In this document: positions 1 to 10,713 of the stretch, piece after piece | How positions within the stretch are numbered: the stretch's first letter is position 1 | Layout: each line of letters opens with the position of its first letter | Assembly (NCBI RefSeq): GCF_003672135.1 | Contig: NC_039518.1 | Span: forward strand, 1,674,001 to 1,738,000 | Source: Ooceraea biroi | Lineage: Eukaryota > Arthropoda > Insecta > Hymenoptera > Formicidae | Reading direction: 5' to 3' | DNA length: 64,000 bases | Notes under the pieces: generated by a model | Told to the model about the DNA's origin: nothing | The model's input: only the letters and a program-made list of their open reading frames with translations | Databases searched by the model: none | Translations under genes and position numbers: made by a program

Positions 1-373
1 ATTACTTTTGAACCGTGAATATTACGTCTCGGAGTGGATGTTGATGGTTCGCCTGGATCCACCCATGATTTTCCGCGTTTCGGATTATCAAAATAGATCC
101 ACTTTTCATCCCCAGTAATAATCCGAGACAAAAGACTCTTCTTTTTTTGCCTGCCGATCAACGAAATGCAAATGTTCAAATGGCACTTTCCGATAATTGA
201 TGTCGAACCCATTTCCCTTCCTTCTGAATTTTTCCCATTTCATGTAAATGTTTGGTAACTGTTGTACGATCAACATTTAATGCTCTGGCAAGAGATGGAT
301 TCCACCACGATAAAATCACTCTTCTTTTCAGTTGATCCATTCGTCGACGAATTTTCGCACTTCTTCGAAATTA

Positions 374-949
374 TCAAAGTGTGTATCCTCTAAAGCGTGT
401 TGCATCGACCGGAACAAATAATAATCGCATGGAGCAATGTCCGGGGAAGACTTGCCATTCAAGCTCTAATAGTGTCTGTTTCACTGATAACGCAACGTGA
501 GGTCGAGCGTTGTCACGAAGAAGAATCACTTTCCGTCGTTTGCTCGCAATTGGTGGTCGTTTTTCGTCCAATGCTTGCTTCAACTGGTACAATTGGTGTC
601 GATAACGATCAGCCGTGACAGTCTCGTGCGGATTTAACAGCTCATAGTACACTATCCCACCAAATACAGAGCATTACTTTTGAACCGTGAATATTACGTC
701 TCGGAGTGGATGTTGATGGTTCGCCTGGATCCACCCATGATTTTCCGCGTTTCGGATTATCAAAATAGATCCACTTTTCATCCCCAGTAACAGATCCGAG
801 ACAAAAGACTCTTCTTTTTTTGCCTGGCGATCAACGAAATGCAAATGTTCAAATGGCACTTTCCGATAATTGATGTCGAACCCATTTCCCTTCCTTCTGA
901 ATTTTTCCCATTTCATGTAAATGTTTGGTAACTGTTGTACGATCAACAT
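374..949 (-). pseudogene. Mariner family A transposase remnant, second tandem unit
   Basis: Second unit of the left array, reverse strand. It comprises an open segment at 674-949 (HTH-proximal to TGD region, degenerate) and one at 374-652 (YYELL to RDNARPH and the shifted C-terminus). Between them are the 19 bases 655-673, which in the sense strand encode MLCIWWD and break the frame. A further partial unit continues left of 300. The third catalytic Asp is out of frame as in all family A copies here. Confidence 0.8.
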
Positions 950-1046
950 TTAATGCTCTGGCAAGAGATGGATTCCACCACGATAAAATCACTCTTCTTT
1001 TCAGTTGATCCATTCGTCGACGAATTTTCGCACTTCTTCGAAATTA

Positions 1047-1806
1047 TCAAAGTGTGTATCCTCTAAAGCGTGTTGCATCGACCGGAACAAATAATAATCG
1101 CATGGAGCAATGTCCGGAGAAGACTTGCCATTCAAGCTCTAATAGTGTCTGTTTCACTGATAACGCAACGTGAGGTCGAGCGTTGTCACGAAGAAGAATC
1201 ACTTTCCGTCGTTTGCTCGCAATTGGTGGTCGTTTTTCGTCCAATGCTTGCTTCAACTTGTACAATTGGTGTCGATAACGATCAGCCGTGACAGTCTCGT
1301 GCGGATTTAACAGCTCATAGTACACTATTACTTTTGAACCGTGAATATTGCGTCTCGGAGTGGATGTTGATGGTTCGCCTGGATCCACCCATGATTTTCC
1401 GCGTTTCGGATTATCAAAATAGATCCACTTTTCATCCCCAGTAACAGATCCGAGACAAAAGACTCTTCTTTTTTTGCCTGCCGATCAACGAAATGCAAAT
1501 GTTCAACCGGTTCGCAATGGCACTTTCCGATAATCGATGTCGAACCCATTTCCCTTCTTTCTGAATTTTTCCCATTTCATGTAAATGTTTGGTAACTGTT
1601 GTACGATCAACATTTAATGCTCTGGCAAGTTCTGAAGTAGATCGTGTTGGATTTTCGTCGAATAATGCTTGCAAATCTGCATTTTCAAGCTTTCTTGGTT
1701 GTCCCGAGCGTTCTTTGTCCTTCACATCAGTATCACCACTTTTAAAGCGTCTAAACCAGTATTCACACGTCTTAATTGATGGGGCAGAATCACCATAAGT
1801 TTCCAC
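1047..1806 (-). pseudogene. Mariner family A transposase remnant (most complete unit of the left array)
   Basis: Reverse-strand transposase remnant in two overlapping open segments (1432-1806 and 1047-1388) linked by a frameshift. The first holds the second helix-turn-helix region (SELARALNVDRTTVTKHLH) and a WVRH motif (family consensus WVPHEL). The second holds the RDNARPH motif with the second catalytic Asp. The start codon and about the first 29 residues are missing through a 124-bp deletion joining upstream sequence to the ETYGD codons. A 17-bp deletion puts the third catalytic Asp out of frame. Not functional. Confidence 0.85.
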
Positions 1807-1942
1807 TTGCTATAATGCTACTAAATGTCATGGATAATGTCAACACTGTAAGAAACGACAGTTATCGGAAACAGCTATTGGAACAAACTGACACTACAGC
1901 CATCTGTTGCAAAACCCTCAAAACTAAATCACACTCCTAATA

Positions 1943-3874
1943 TATCATGACGCCATGGGGTGTTCCGGTCACGGCCGACTCTCTGGAATTCGTGCGGCAC
2001 AAAACTCGCAGTAATTCGTAAAATCGATCCAAATCAAAGTGACAACAGCACGCACAAGAGCAATGAAGTTTCGTACGTGGAGTCAACGCTCCCGGTTAGC
2101 TGCAGACAGTGAACTGTATCATCTGATTGCGCGGGCTATAATATCATTCGTTCATCATGTAATCCGTTTTCAGGCTCGATGAACCGCTTATTAATTGACT
2201 AATGCCAGTCCTTGATACTCCGCTCCGGTCCCCGCAGCGTGCACCCTCTTCCTCTCCCGCGTGTCGCGGCGCGAGTATAGTCGGGGAGCGAGCAGTGGAA
2301 AGAGTCAGTGCTGCGCGGGCCTCCGTAGCGTGAGGGTGTGCTGTGAATGCAACGGGCTGCGCCGCGACAGACGTCGGTGCGTGCGTGCATGCGTGCGTGA
2401 AGGCGTGCGTACGTGCCCGCCATTGCTCCCGAGTACTTTTCGCACTCGGAAGTTGCATATACGGGCTCGCTCCTCACGATCTTTTCTTCAGACACTTGGT
2501 TTTCTTTTTTCTTTTTCTTTTTCCCCCTTTTGTTCGTTTCTTTTTTGTCGCCTCGTTATTCTTATCGATTTCCGTTCCGTGCGTGCGTGCATACGTGCAT
2601 GAGGACGTGCGTATGTGCCGCGCTACGTACAACTTGGTGGAGGAAAACTTTAGAAAACTTTCGTCGACGGAAACTCGTGCATGTCGCCTGTGAGCGAACG
2701 CGCCTGTGTATTTTAGTCTGTTCCGTTTACTCGTCCCTTCTGTTTCCCCTCGAGACAAATGCGCCAGGCAGACAATCCACCGGATAATGCACTCCGCTAT
2801 TATGCACTCGGTAAGTTAGAAATACATATAGATAGATTATTAATTGGAGAAATTAATTGGATAAGGTGTATCGTTCTGGAATTTATCTGTCTCTCTTACT
2901 ATAACACCCTTTGATCCGCTTCAAAGGCAACATCATACGCATATTTCTATGTTTATTTCAAGTCCATTCTAAAAGTGATACGTATCCCTCGTGATAAAAT
3001 AAATTTTTAAATATTCTTTGAACCGGCAACACCGGTTCTCTGCAACGCGTTTATTTTTAATCCATTTATACTTCTTCTATCACAATATAACGTAAATATA
3101 AACGTATAAATAAAAGTAAGTATGTAGTTTAATGTTTTATTTAAAATTTTAGGAACTTATATCCCTGAGAAAAAAATAAGACATGACAGAGTCTTAGAGT
3201 CGAATAGAAATTAAGAAGAAAGTACAAAACACGAAGTGCAAATAAAAAATGTCACAGATCCGGGTTGAGAGGGAAGCAAAATAATATAATAGAAGGAAAC
3301 AACTCTTAAAAAAAAAAGAGTAGAAAAGTATAAAATAGGTGTAGGGGAGTACCCAACGATACTTTTTTTCCTCTCCTCCCGTGCTTATCCCGATAGAATC
3401 ATGCGGTTTCTAAGGAGACCAGTTGCAAAGCAGAACCGTCCCGATCCCGCTGATATCGATATCGCGAATCATAAGTTGAACTTTAGACTTTGTTCGCGCA
3501 CGCGGCGAGCATCATATAAATTAATATTTCAAAGTAGAACACGAGAAGGGAAGACTTACCGATGCCGCGCACGTAACGCCGGTGCTCATATAGCGCGCGC
3601 GGCACATCGTGGTTTTCCCATCGCCGCAAACGGATAAACAAAGTGTGCACCAAAGAGAGCCACGGGGCGAGTATTAAGAATTTTTATTAACTCGCCCCGC
3701 GCTTTCCCGTTCGCGTTTCGTGCAGATATAAGCCCGAACGGCTATTGCGATCTAACACGAACAGATTTCAAGAAAGCGACTCCGCCTCGGATATAGATAA
3801 TTACTTTGTATAGTCTCTCGATATCGATAATTACTTCGTATAAAGCTTTGTATAAACTTCCTCCCTAAACGTAG
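1943..3874. other. Spacer between two inverted mariner arrays; no supported gene
   Basis: Single-copy DNA within the window. At 2380-2430 and 2575-2610 there are GCGTGCGT-type runs, and 2500-2560 is a pyrimidine-rich tract, so open frames there are low-complexity. 2820-3350 is AT-rich with no coding signal. 3030-3045 holds a short ACCGGCAACACCGGT hairpin. I see no domain, tRNA or convincing exon. Confidence 0.6.
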
Positions 3875-4047
3875 TATTAGGAGTGTGATTTAGTTTTGAG
3901 GGTTTTGCAACAGATGGCTGTAGTGTCAGTTTGTTCCAATAGCTGTTTCCGATAACTGTTCTTTCTTACGGTGTTGACATTATCCATGACATTTAGTAGC
4001 ATTATAGCAATAGATGCAATAACAGTCGTGTTTATATCATCGTAAAA

Positions 4048-4896
4048 ATGCAACTTCCGAAAGAGCGTTTTCGACATGCGTTGCTTTTGTTTTTTAATCA
4101 AAAGAAAACTGCGGCTGACGGTTATAGAATTCTTGTGGAAACTTATGGTGACGCAGAATCACCATCAATTAAGACGTGTGAATACTGGTTTAGACGCTTT
4201 AAAAGTGGTGATACTGATGTGAAGGACAAAGAACGCTCGGGACAACCAAGAAAGCTTGAAAATGCAGATTTGCAAGCATTATTCGACGAAAATCCAACAC
4301 GATCCACTTCAGAACTTGCCAGAGCATTAAATGTTGATCGTACAACAGTTACCAAACATTTACATAAAATGGGAAAAATTCAGAAGGAAGGGAAATGGGT
4401 TCGACATCAATTATCGGAAAGTGCCATTGCGAACCGGTTGAACATTTGCATTTCGTTGATCGGCAGGCAAAAAAAGAAGAGTCTTTTGTCTCGGATTGTT
4501 ACTGGGGATGAAAAGTGGATCTATTTTGATAATCCGAAACGCAGAAAATCATGGGTGGATCCAGGCGAACCATCAACATCCACTCCGAGACGCAATATTC
4601 ACGGTTCAAAAGTAATAGTGTACTATGAGCTGTTAAATCCGCACGAGACTGTCACGGCTGATCGTTATCGACACCAATTGTACAAGTTGAAGCAAGCATT
4701 GGACGAAAAACGACCACCAATTGCGAGTAAACGACGGAAAGTGATTCTTCTTCGTGACAACGCTCGACCTCACGTTGCGTTATCAGTGAAACAGACACTA
4801 TTAGAGCTTGAATGGCAAGTCTTCCCCGGACATTGCTCCATGCGATTATTATTTGTTCCGGTCGATGCAACACGCTTTAGAGGATACACACTTTGA
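4048..4896 (+). pseudogene. Mariner family A transposase, longest open copy (282 aa), inactivated
   Basis: D,D34D mariner transposase. Such enzymes bind their TIRs through an N-terminal double helix-turn-helix, then cut and rejoin DNA at TA sites. Seen here: HTH regions at about residues 1-60 and 65-110, WVRH at about 117-120 (family WVPHEL), the first catalytic Asp in TGDEKW (residue 154) and the second in RDNARPH (residue 237). Relative to the family, 10 residues containing WWD are missing in frame after GSKV. A 17-bp deletion replaces the LPHPPY codons with one base, so the third Asp (SPDIAPCD, readable in the next frame) is lost and the ORF ends in a shifted tail. The start ATG at 4048 opens with MQLPKERFRHALL, typical for the family. 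It may still bind DNA; catalysis is not expected. Confidence 0.88.
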
Positions 4897-4929
4897 TAAT
4901 TTCGAAGAAGTGCAAAAATTCGTCGACGA

Positions 4930-5559
4930 ATGGATCAACTGAAAAGAAGAGTGATTTTATCGTGGTGGAATCCATCTCTTGCCAGAGCATTAAATGTTGA
5001 TCGTACAACAGTTACCAAACGTTTACATGAAATGGGAAAAATTCAGAAAGAAGGGAAATGGGTTCGACATCGATTATCGGAAAGTGCCATTGCGAACCGG
5101 TTGAACATTTGCATTTCGTTGATCGGCAGGCAAAAAAAGAAGAGTCTTTTGTCTCGGATTGTTACTGGGGATGAAAAGTGGATCTATTTTGATAATCCGA
5201 AACGCAGAAAATCATGGGTGGATCCAGGCGAACCATCAACATCCACTCCGAGACGCAATATTCACGGTTCAAAAGTAATAGTGTACTATGAGCTGTTAAA
5301 TCCGCACGAGACTGTCACGGCTGATCGTTATCGACAACAATTGTACAAGTTGAAGCAAGCATTGGACGAAAAACGACCACCAATTGCGAGTAAAGGACGG
5401 AAAGTGATTCTTCTTCGTGACAACGCTCGACCTCACGTTGCGTTATCAGTGAAACAGACACTATTAGAGCTTGAATGGCAAGTCTTTCCCGGACATTGCT
5501 CCATGCGATTATTATTTGTTCCGGTCGATGCAACACGCTTTAGAGGATACACACTTTGA
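4930..5559 (+). pseudogene. Chimeric tandem unit of mariner transposase with a new N-terminus
   Basis: Second unit of the array. Its 209-codon frame starts in what was the out-of-frame 3' end of the preceding unit (MDQLKRRVILSWWNPS) and runs in frame across the CTTGCCAGA junction into LARALNVDRTTVTKRLH. It then continues through WVRH, TGDEKW and RDNARPH to the same shifted C-terminus. It lacks the first HTH, and the third catalytic Asp is out of frame. Very similar to its neighbours, so the expansion is probably recent. Confidence 0.8.
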
Positions 5560-6221
5560 TAATTTCGAAGAAGTGCAAAAATTCGTCGACGAATGGATCA
5601 ACTGAAAGAAGAGTGATTTTATCGTGGTGGAATCCATCTCTTGCCAGAGCATTAAATGTTGATCGTACAACAGTTACCAAACATTTACATGAAATGGGAA
5701 AAATTCAGAAGGAAGGGAAATGGGTTCGACATCGATTATCGGAAAGTGCCATTGCGAACCGGTTGAACATTTGCATTTCGTTGATCGCCAGGCAAAAAAA
5801 GAAGAGTCTTTTGTCTCGGATTGTTAGTGGGGATGAAAAGTGGATCTATTTTGATAATCCGAAACGCGGAAAATCATGGGTGGATCCAGGTGAACCATCA
5901 ACATCCACTCCGAGACGCAATATTCACGGTTCAAAAGTAATAGTGTACTATGAGCTGTTAAATCCGCACGAGACTGTCACGGCTGATCGTTATCGACATC
6001 AATTGTACAAGTTGAAGCAAGCATTGGACGAAAAACGACCACCAATTGCGAGTAAAGGACGGAAAGTGATTCTTCTTCGTGACAACGCTCGACCTCACGT
6101 TGCGTTATCAGTGAAACAGACACTATTAGAGCTTGAATGGCAAGTCTTCCCCGGACATTGCTCCATGCGATTATTATTTGTTCCGGTCGATGCAACACGC
6201 TTTAGAGGATACACACTTTGA
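5556..6221 (+). pseudogene. Third tandem unit of mariner transposase
   Basis: A 221-codon open frame with the same architecture as the previous unit: junction-derived N-terminal extension, second HTH, WVRH, TGD replaced by SGD before EKW, and RDNARPH. One A fewer in the junction region (GAAAGAAG versus GAAAAGAAG) changes the frame of the extension relative to the second unit. The first in-frame codon used for the extension is not ATG. No role is expected. Confidence 0.75.
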
Positions 6222-6435
6222 TAATTTGGAAGAAGTGCGAAAATTCGTCGACGAATGGATCAACTGAAAAGAAGAGTGATTTTATCGTGGTGGAATCCAT
6301 CTCTTGCCAGAAAGATGGGAAAAAGTTATAGAAAAGGAAGGAAAATATTTTGATGAAGGTATTCATTCATTATCATATTTAAATACATGCGTTTTTGAGC
6401 AAAAAAACCCTCAAAACTAAATCACACCCCTAATA

Positions 6436-7350
6436 TAATACTTATGGTTCTTTTATTAGCGATCGAAAGCTGGCGTGTGACGCAACTATCACTTGGCGCC
6501 ATGGTTTATTCTTGTCTCATTCCTTTCGTTCTTAATTCTCTTTTTCATTTTTTTCGTTTTTTGTTTTTACATCGTCCAATAATGAGGGGAAACCGTGGGC
6601 AAAGTGTGGCGGAGACACGATATTCAGCGAGCGAGACTAATGACGCCCACGGTTCACGCGTTAAAATATTCCCTGGCGGATCATCAAAATGAACCAGAAA
6701 CGGAGCTCGTTCGAGGCGAAACAAATGGTACACATCGTGTTACATGACGTAACAAATATCAAATTATGAGGATATGAGGATTGCGTGATTCGCAGCGTAC
6801 TCCCACGTCGACGAAAATATTAAAAAGAAGTGAAATAAAAATTGTGCGATGTCACGGTGCCATGCATAAATCATGCACGCGAATGACTCGTGCAGGGGCA
6901 AAGGGAGAGAGAAAGACGAATATCGTAAGAGGAATCATATCTCCGAAGGATACATCTTAAGACTTAAAAGTAATTCAAGCTCCGCTCGTATATGTATACG
7001 TTCCTTGCCTCGGAAGCAAGGCATGTTTCTCGAGAAAGCAATTCCGTTCTTTATAAGAACCCTCATCTTTACGGATTCCAAGTGTGGAAGGCAAAAGCTT
7101 GCCTGCCTACCTATCTACTCCTCGATGAGCGGCACGTCGGTAAAGTGGTTCTCACGGCCGACGGCCCACTATCGGATTTCGTTCCATTTCCGAACCCCTC
7201 CGAGGCCAACGTCGGGCATTACACCCGTTAAAATAGCCTTCCCGTGTTTTGTGTAGCGCCTGTTGTTTTTCTCGATTCTCGTACATAACCGAGATTCCCA
7301 CGTTATCGCCCATAAATCCTCGTAACGCACGTAATTTCACGAGAGAGCAA
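6436..7350. other. Single-copy spacer left of the 20-kb duplicated block
   Basis: No supported gene. Open frames of 60-127 codons overlap on both strands without a domain or consistent splice signals. The GA-rich microsatellite at 7341-7362 marks the left edge of the segment that reappears after the N gap. Confidence 0.55.
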
Positions 7351-7616
7351 GAGAGAGAGAGACCTACCCTTCCGCAAGTCCATCTGCGAAGTTCTACTCT
7401 TGCTCTCTTGTGAAAGTGCTTCCGTACCTGCAACGTGCACCATCGAGGATGAACCGTGTGCCGCGTTTATGCCTTGGGCTTTAAAGCGAGGGGTAACATG
7501 CATTGTACATATAGAACGACTTACATTTATGACAATTTTAATAGCCAAGTGCTTTTTAATTAGCAGTAAAATTTGTATTTTCATTTTAATTAATATTGGT
7601 GACGCAAATTGCTCTC

Positions 7617-7640
7617 TCCCTCCCTCCCTCCCTCCTTCTC
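7617..7640. repeat. CCCT/CCTT pyrimidine microsatellite
   Basis: A short TCCC-repeat tract followed by CTCTCTCT. It is shorter and interrupted at the corresponding place in copy 2 (33465-33490), consistent with slippage or homopolymer-type sequencing error. Confidence 0.6.
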
Positions 7641-8810
7641 TCTCTTGGAAAATTAATTGTGCGCCTTCGTAATGTGCGGGTGTCACTTTCAAATCAAAAT
7701 AATATTTGTTTTAAATTTAATCGGGAATACGTATTACTCCTGTATATTTTACCTTACTGCCGCGGATGACAAAACTTGAACGGAGAATTGATTAAAACTT
7801 GACAAATAATCAGACGCGGATGAAAACGTGCAGTGAGCGCTGCGCGATGCAACGATCCACAATTTAAATAATCGACTTTTCGAGGATGATTTGCAGCGCG
7901 CATAGGTTGCTGAAAGGCAGGACCGAATAGGGAGCTTAATGTTGAATTTATGCGCGATATGACGAGGTTGACGCCTCCATCAGTACACGAGGAAGAGATC
8001 TCGTTCTGCGTGTTGCCTGATAGTTGGCCAGGCAGCTGGTAATTCAGTCGTGGAGAGACGAGCGCACCTCGTGATGCAAATGCATGATGTGAAACAAATT
8101 GGACGTTACCGCGCGCGACGCGGACAGGCAGGTACGCGAGGCAGGCGAGACAGAAATTGAGAGAAAGATAGAGAGAGCTGATGACCTTTTCATATTTCCC
8201 TGACTTTGTTCCAACCGCGTTTCTTTCTGGCGTTCTGGCGAACGCACGCACGCACGCACGCTCGCGCTTTTTCCAAGTTTATTCTTGCCAGCGATCGGCC
8301 GAAGCAGCCTGCTCGCTCTATCGCGATCAACTGCGTCAGATCCATCAAGATGCTCGGATACGCGTGGATCGTTACGTGCGTCACTCTAAGAGGATCATTT
8401 TATTTCCGGATCGCCATCCCCTCGGCTTACGAGCTCCCCGCTCGAGACCGTCCCTCCCATCGCTGAAAACCCGAATCGAGAGAATAACAGAAGGGCTTTA
8501 CCTTGCGGTCTGCAAATTTGCATGCTGAATTACCGGGTGAAATGAAATTTTCAGAAAAACGATAATAAAGAAAAGGTAAATAGGTGGATTCTGCACATGT
8601 CTGTACGTAAGAAATTCTCATCAAACGCCTACGTCCGTCTAGGGGTAGCCGTCTCCCCTCGTGCGTTCGTACGACATCAGAGAAAATTATTCTCACGGGG
8701 TAATACGTGACATTTCATTTGCTAATTTGCCTTCATTTTTCGAATACGATTCTCTTTCAATTCGCATAACGATATTAATGTAAGCCATATCGCAAATAAG
8801 GAATGTATTA
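7641..8810. other. Intergenic segment, no supported gene
   Basis: Overlapping open frames up to 165 codons exist on both strands, but none shows a recognisable domain and they conflict with one another. An ACGC microsatellite lies at 8243-8262. Nothing else supported. Confidence 0.5.
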
Positions 8811-8812
8811 TA

Positions 8813-9888
8813 TTAGGGGTGTGATTTAGTTTTGAGGGTTTTTTTGCTCAAAAACGCATGTATTTAAATATGATAATGAATGAATACCTTCATCAAAATA
8901 TTTTCCTTCCTTTTCTATAACTTTTTCCCATCTTTCTGGCAAGAGATGGATTCCACCACGATAAAATCACTCTTCTTTTCAGTTGATCCATTCGTCGACG
9001 AATTTTCGCACTTCTTCCAAATTATCAAAGTGTGTATCCTCTAAAGCGTGTTGCATCGACCGGAACAAATAATAATCGCATGGAGCAATGTCCGGAGAAG
9101 ACTTGCCATTCAAGCTCTAATAGTGTCTGTTTCACTGATAACGCAACGTGAGGTCGAGCGTTGTCACGAAGAAGAATCACTTTCCGTCCTTTACTCGCAA
9201 TTGGTGGTCGTTTTTCGTCCAATGCTTGCTTCAACTTGTACAATTGGTGTCGATAACGATCAGCCGTGACAGTCTCGTGCGGATTTAACAGCTCATAGTA
9301 CACTATTACTTTTGAACCGTGAATATTGCGTCTCGGAGTGGATGTTGATGGTTCGCCTGGATCCACCCATGATTTTCTGCATTTGGGATTATCAAAATAG
9401 ATGCACTTTTCATCCCCAGTAACAATCCGAGACAAAAGACTCTTCTTTTTTTGCCTGGCGATTAACGAAATGCAAATGTTCAAACGGCACTTTCCGATAA
9501 TTGATGTCGAACCCATTTCCCTTCTTTCTGAATTTTTCCCATTTCATGTAAATGTTTGGTAACTGTTGTACGATCAACATTTAATGCTCTGGCAAGTTCT
9601 GAAGTGGATTGTGTTGGATTTTCGTCCAATAATGCTCGCAAATCTGCATTTTCAAGCGTTCTTTGTCCTTTACATCAGTATCACCACTTTTAAAGCGTCT
9701 AAACCAGTATTCACACGTCTTAATTGATGGGGCAGAATTACCATAAGTTTCCACTTGCTATAATGCTACTAAATGTGATGGATAATGTCAACACCGTAAG
9801 AAAGAACAGTTATCGGAAACAGCTATTGGAACAAACTGACACTACAGCCATCTGTTGCAAAACCCTCAAAACTAAATCACACTCCTAA
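8813..9888 (-). mobile_element. Mariner family A, internally deleted copy
   Basis: TA target sites at 8811-8812 and 9889-9890; ends TTAGGGGTGTGATTTAG and ATCACACTCCTAA. Length 1076 bp versus about 1.23 kb for an unexpanded full element. Deletions affect the 5' region (124 bp including the start codon), the region between the HTH domains near 9655, and the NRL region near 9485. The counterpart in the second block is 34660-35755, which differs by retaining 19 bp after the SKV codons. Confidence 0.92.
9025..9768 (-). pseudogene. Mariner family A transposase remnant
   Basis: The open part at 9025-9516 carries TGDEK (followed by C instead of W), RDNARPH and the family A shifted C-terminus. The part coding the HTH domains (about 9520-9768) is shifted and carries internal deletions. 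No start codon. Inactive. Confidence 0.8.
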
Positions 9889-9890
9889 TA

Positions 9891-10400
9891 GATATAATAA
9901 TTCGAGCGTCTATTTGCAGATTCCGCTTTTTTTTCTTTTCTCGATTAACAAGAAACCCTGTTTACAATGTGCATGCACGTGCAGGTTCGTGCCCGATATC
10001 CGATACCTTGAGACTGTCTCGGTAAACAACGTCCAAGGAGTTAACGTCGATATTCGTGATATGTGACTGAAATACGTGATGTAGGGTCACCGTGTAGAAG
10101 CGGCTGACATTCTTGGCATGCCCGCCGCTTGTAATTGCAAATGATGGCAGAAATTACCATTGCAAAGAGACGCCCGCGGCCTTTACCCTTCGTCTGGCTA
10201 CAGAGAAACACCCGAGACTAGACTACTAACACTACTACATGTATATATAAATACTTTTATGTCGCTAGACGAACCTTTGTTTTTGAGGACGCTTATCGTG
10301 AATGCAAGCACTGGAAACTGTTTATCGTAAAAATATGGAATCGCGCAGTTACAAAAAATTTTATAGAGTCGATCAGTGTGATAAGAATGTGTAAGTATAT
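9891..10400. other. Intergenic, no supported gene
   Basis: About 0.5 kb between a mariner copy and a piggyBac-like MITE. No coding signal or RNA gene recognised. Confidence 0.5.
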
Positions 10401-10713
10401 TTAACCCCTTGCCTTAACGATTTTTCCCGCCCTTACGTGAGCCAAAGTTGATACTACTTAATTTGCGTATTTGGATAAACGTTTGCCATTTTGCTTATCT
10501 ATGTTAATTGATCAGCTTCAATACACTTATTTTTACAAAAAAAGAAAATTAAGTAATTTTATCATTTTAAAATTCAAAGAAAATGAGTGAAGATTCAAGA
10601 TATTCACATAGCAATCACGTCACACTCGCATAACGATATGAATACAAACTCGTCTTTTTTGGTCTGTAATCTGTAGCGGGAGTGTCACTCGTTATTATAA
10701 GGCAAGGGGTTAA
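10401..10713. mobile_element. piggyBac-like MITE with TTAA target sites
   Basis: Flanked by TTAA at 10401-10404 and 10710-10713. Immediately inside are inverted termini CCCCTTGCCTTA and TAAGGCAAGGGG. The subterminal sequence TTTTTCCCGC on the left is echoed by GCGGGAGTG on the right. At 313 bp and without an ORF it is non-autonomous. TTAA sites with CCC-starting termini are the hallmark of the piggyBac superfamily. Counterpart at 36265-36576. Confidence 0.82.

Larger units (their letters stand above)
1..1940 (-). mobile_element. Mariner family A, tandem-expanded copy, truncated by window start
   Basis: A Tc1/mariner element in reverse orientation. Its 5' end (right side here) carries the terminal inverted repeat ending in ACACTCCTAA, followed by a TA target site at 1941-1942. 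The other end is outside the window. The 3' two thirds of the transposase gene is repeated in tandem: the junction word TCTGGCAAG, at which a gene 3' end meets an internal position, occurs at 284-292 and 957-965, and the normal internal site is at 1621-1629 (spacings 673 and 664). The unit at about 300-960 keeps 19 bp (655-673) that most other copies have lost, and lacks about 10 bp near 850. All units are inactivated. It forms a head-opposed inverted pair with the plus-strand array at 3877-6433. Confidence 0.9.
3877..6433 (+). mobile_element. Mariner family A, complete with TIRs, internally tandem-expanded
   Basis: Complete element with TA target sites at 3875-3876 and 6434-6435. TIRs begin TTAGGAGTGTGATTTAG at the left, and the right end reads CTAAATCACACCCCTAA. 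The 3' part of the transposase gene is present three times. The word CTTGCCAGA occurs at 4315-4323 (its normal place), 4978-4986 and 5640-5648 (junctions), and 6303-6311 (normal gene 3' region), giving units of 663, 662 and 663 bp. Without the two extra units the element would be about 1.23 kb, normal for mariner. This is the only family A copy in the window that keeps the 5' untranslated region and start codon. Confidence 0.93.

Noticed and set aside
2261..2787. Overlapping frames of 113-124 codons in all phases
   Set aside because: Generated by GCGTGCGT microsatellite-like and polypyrimidine sequence; low complexity, no domain.
7754..8251. 165-codon minus-strand frame
   Set aside because: No domain, no splice or start support, and overlaps equally long frames on the other strand.
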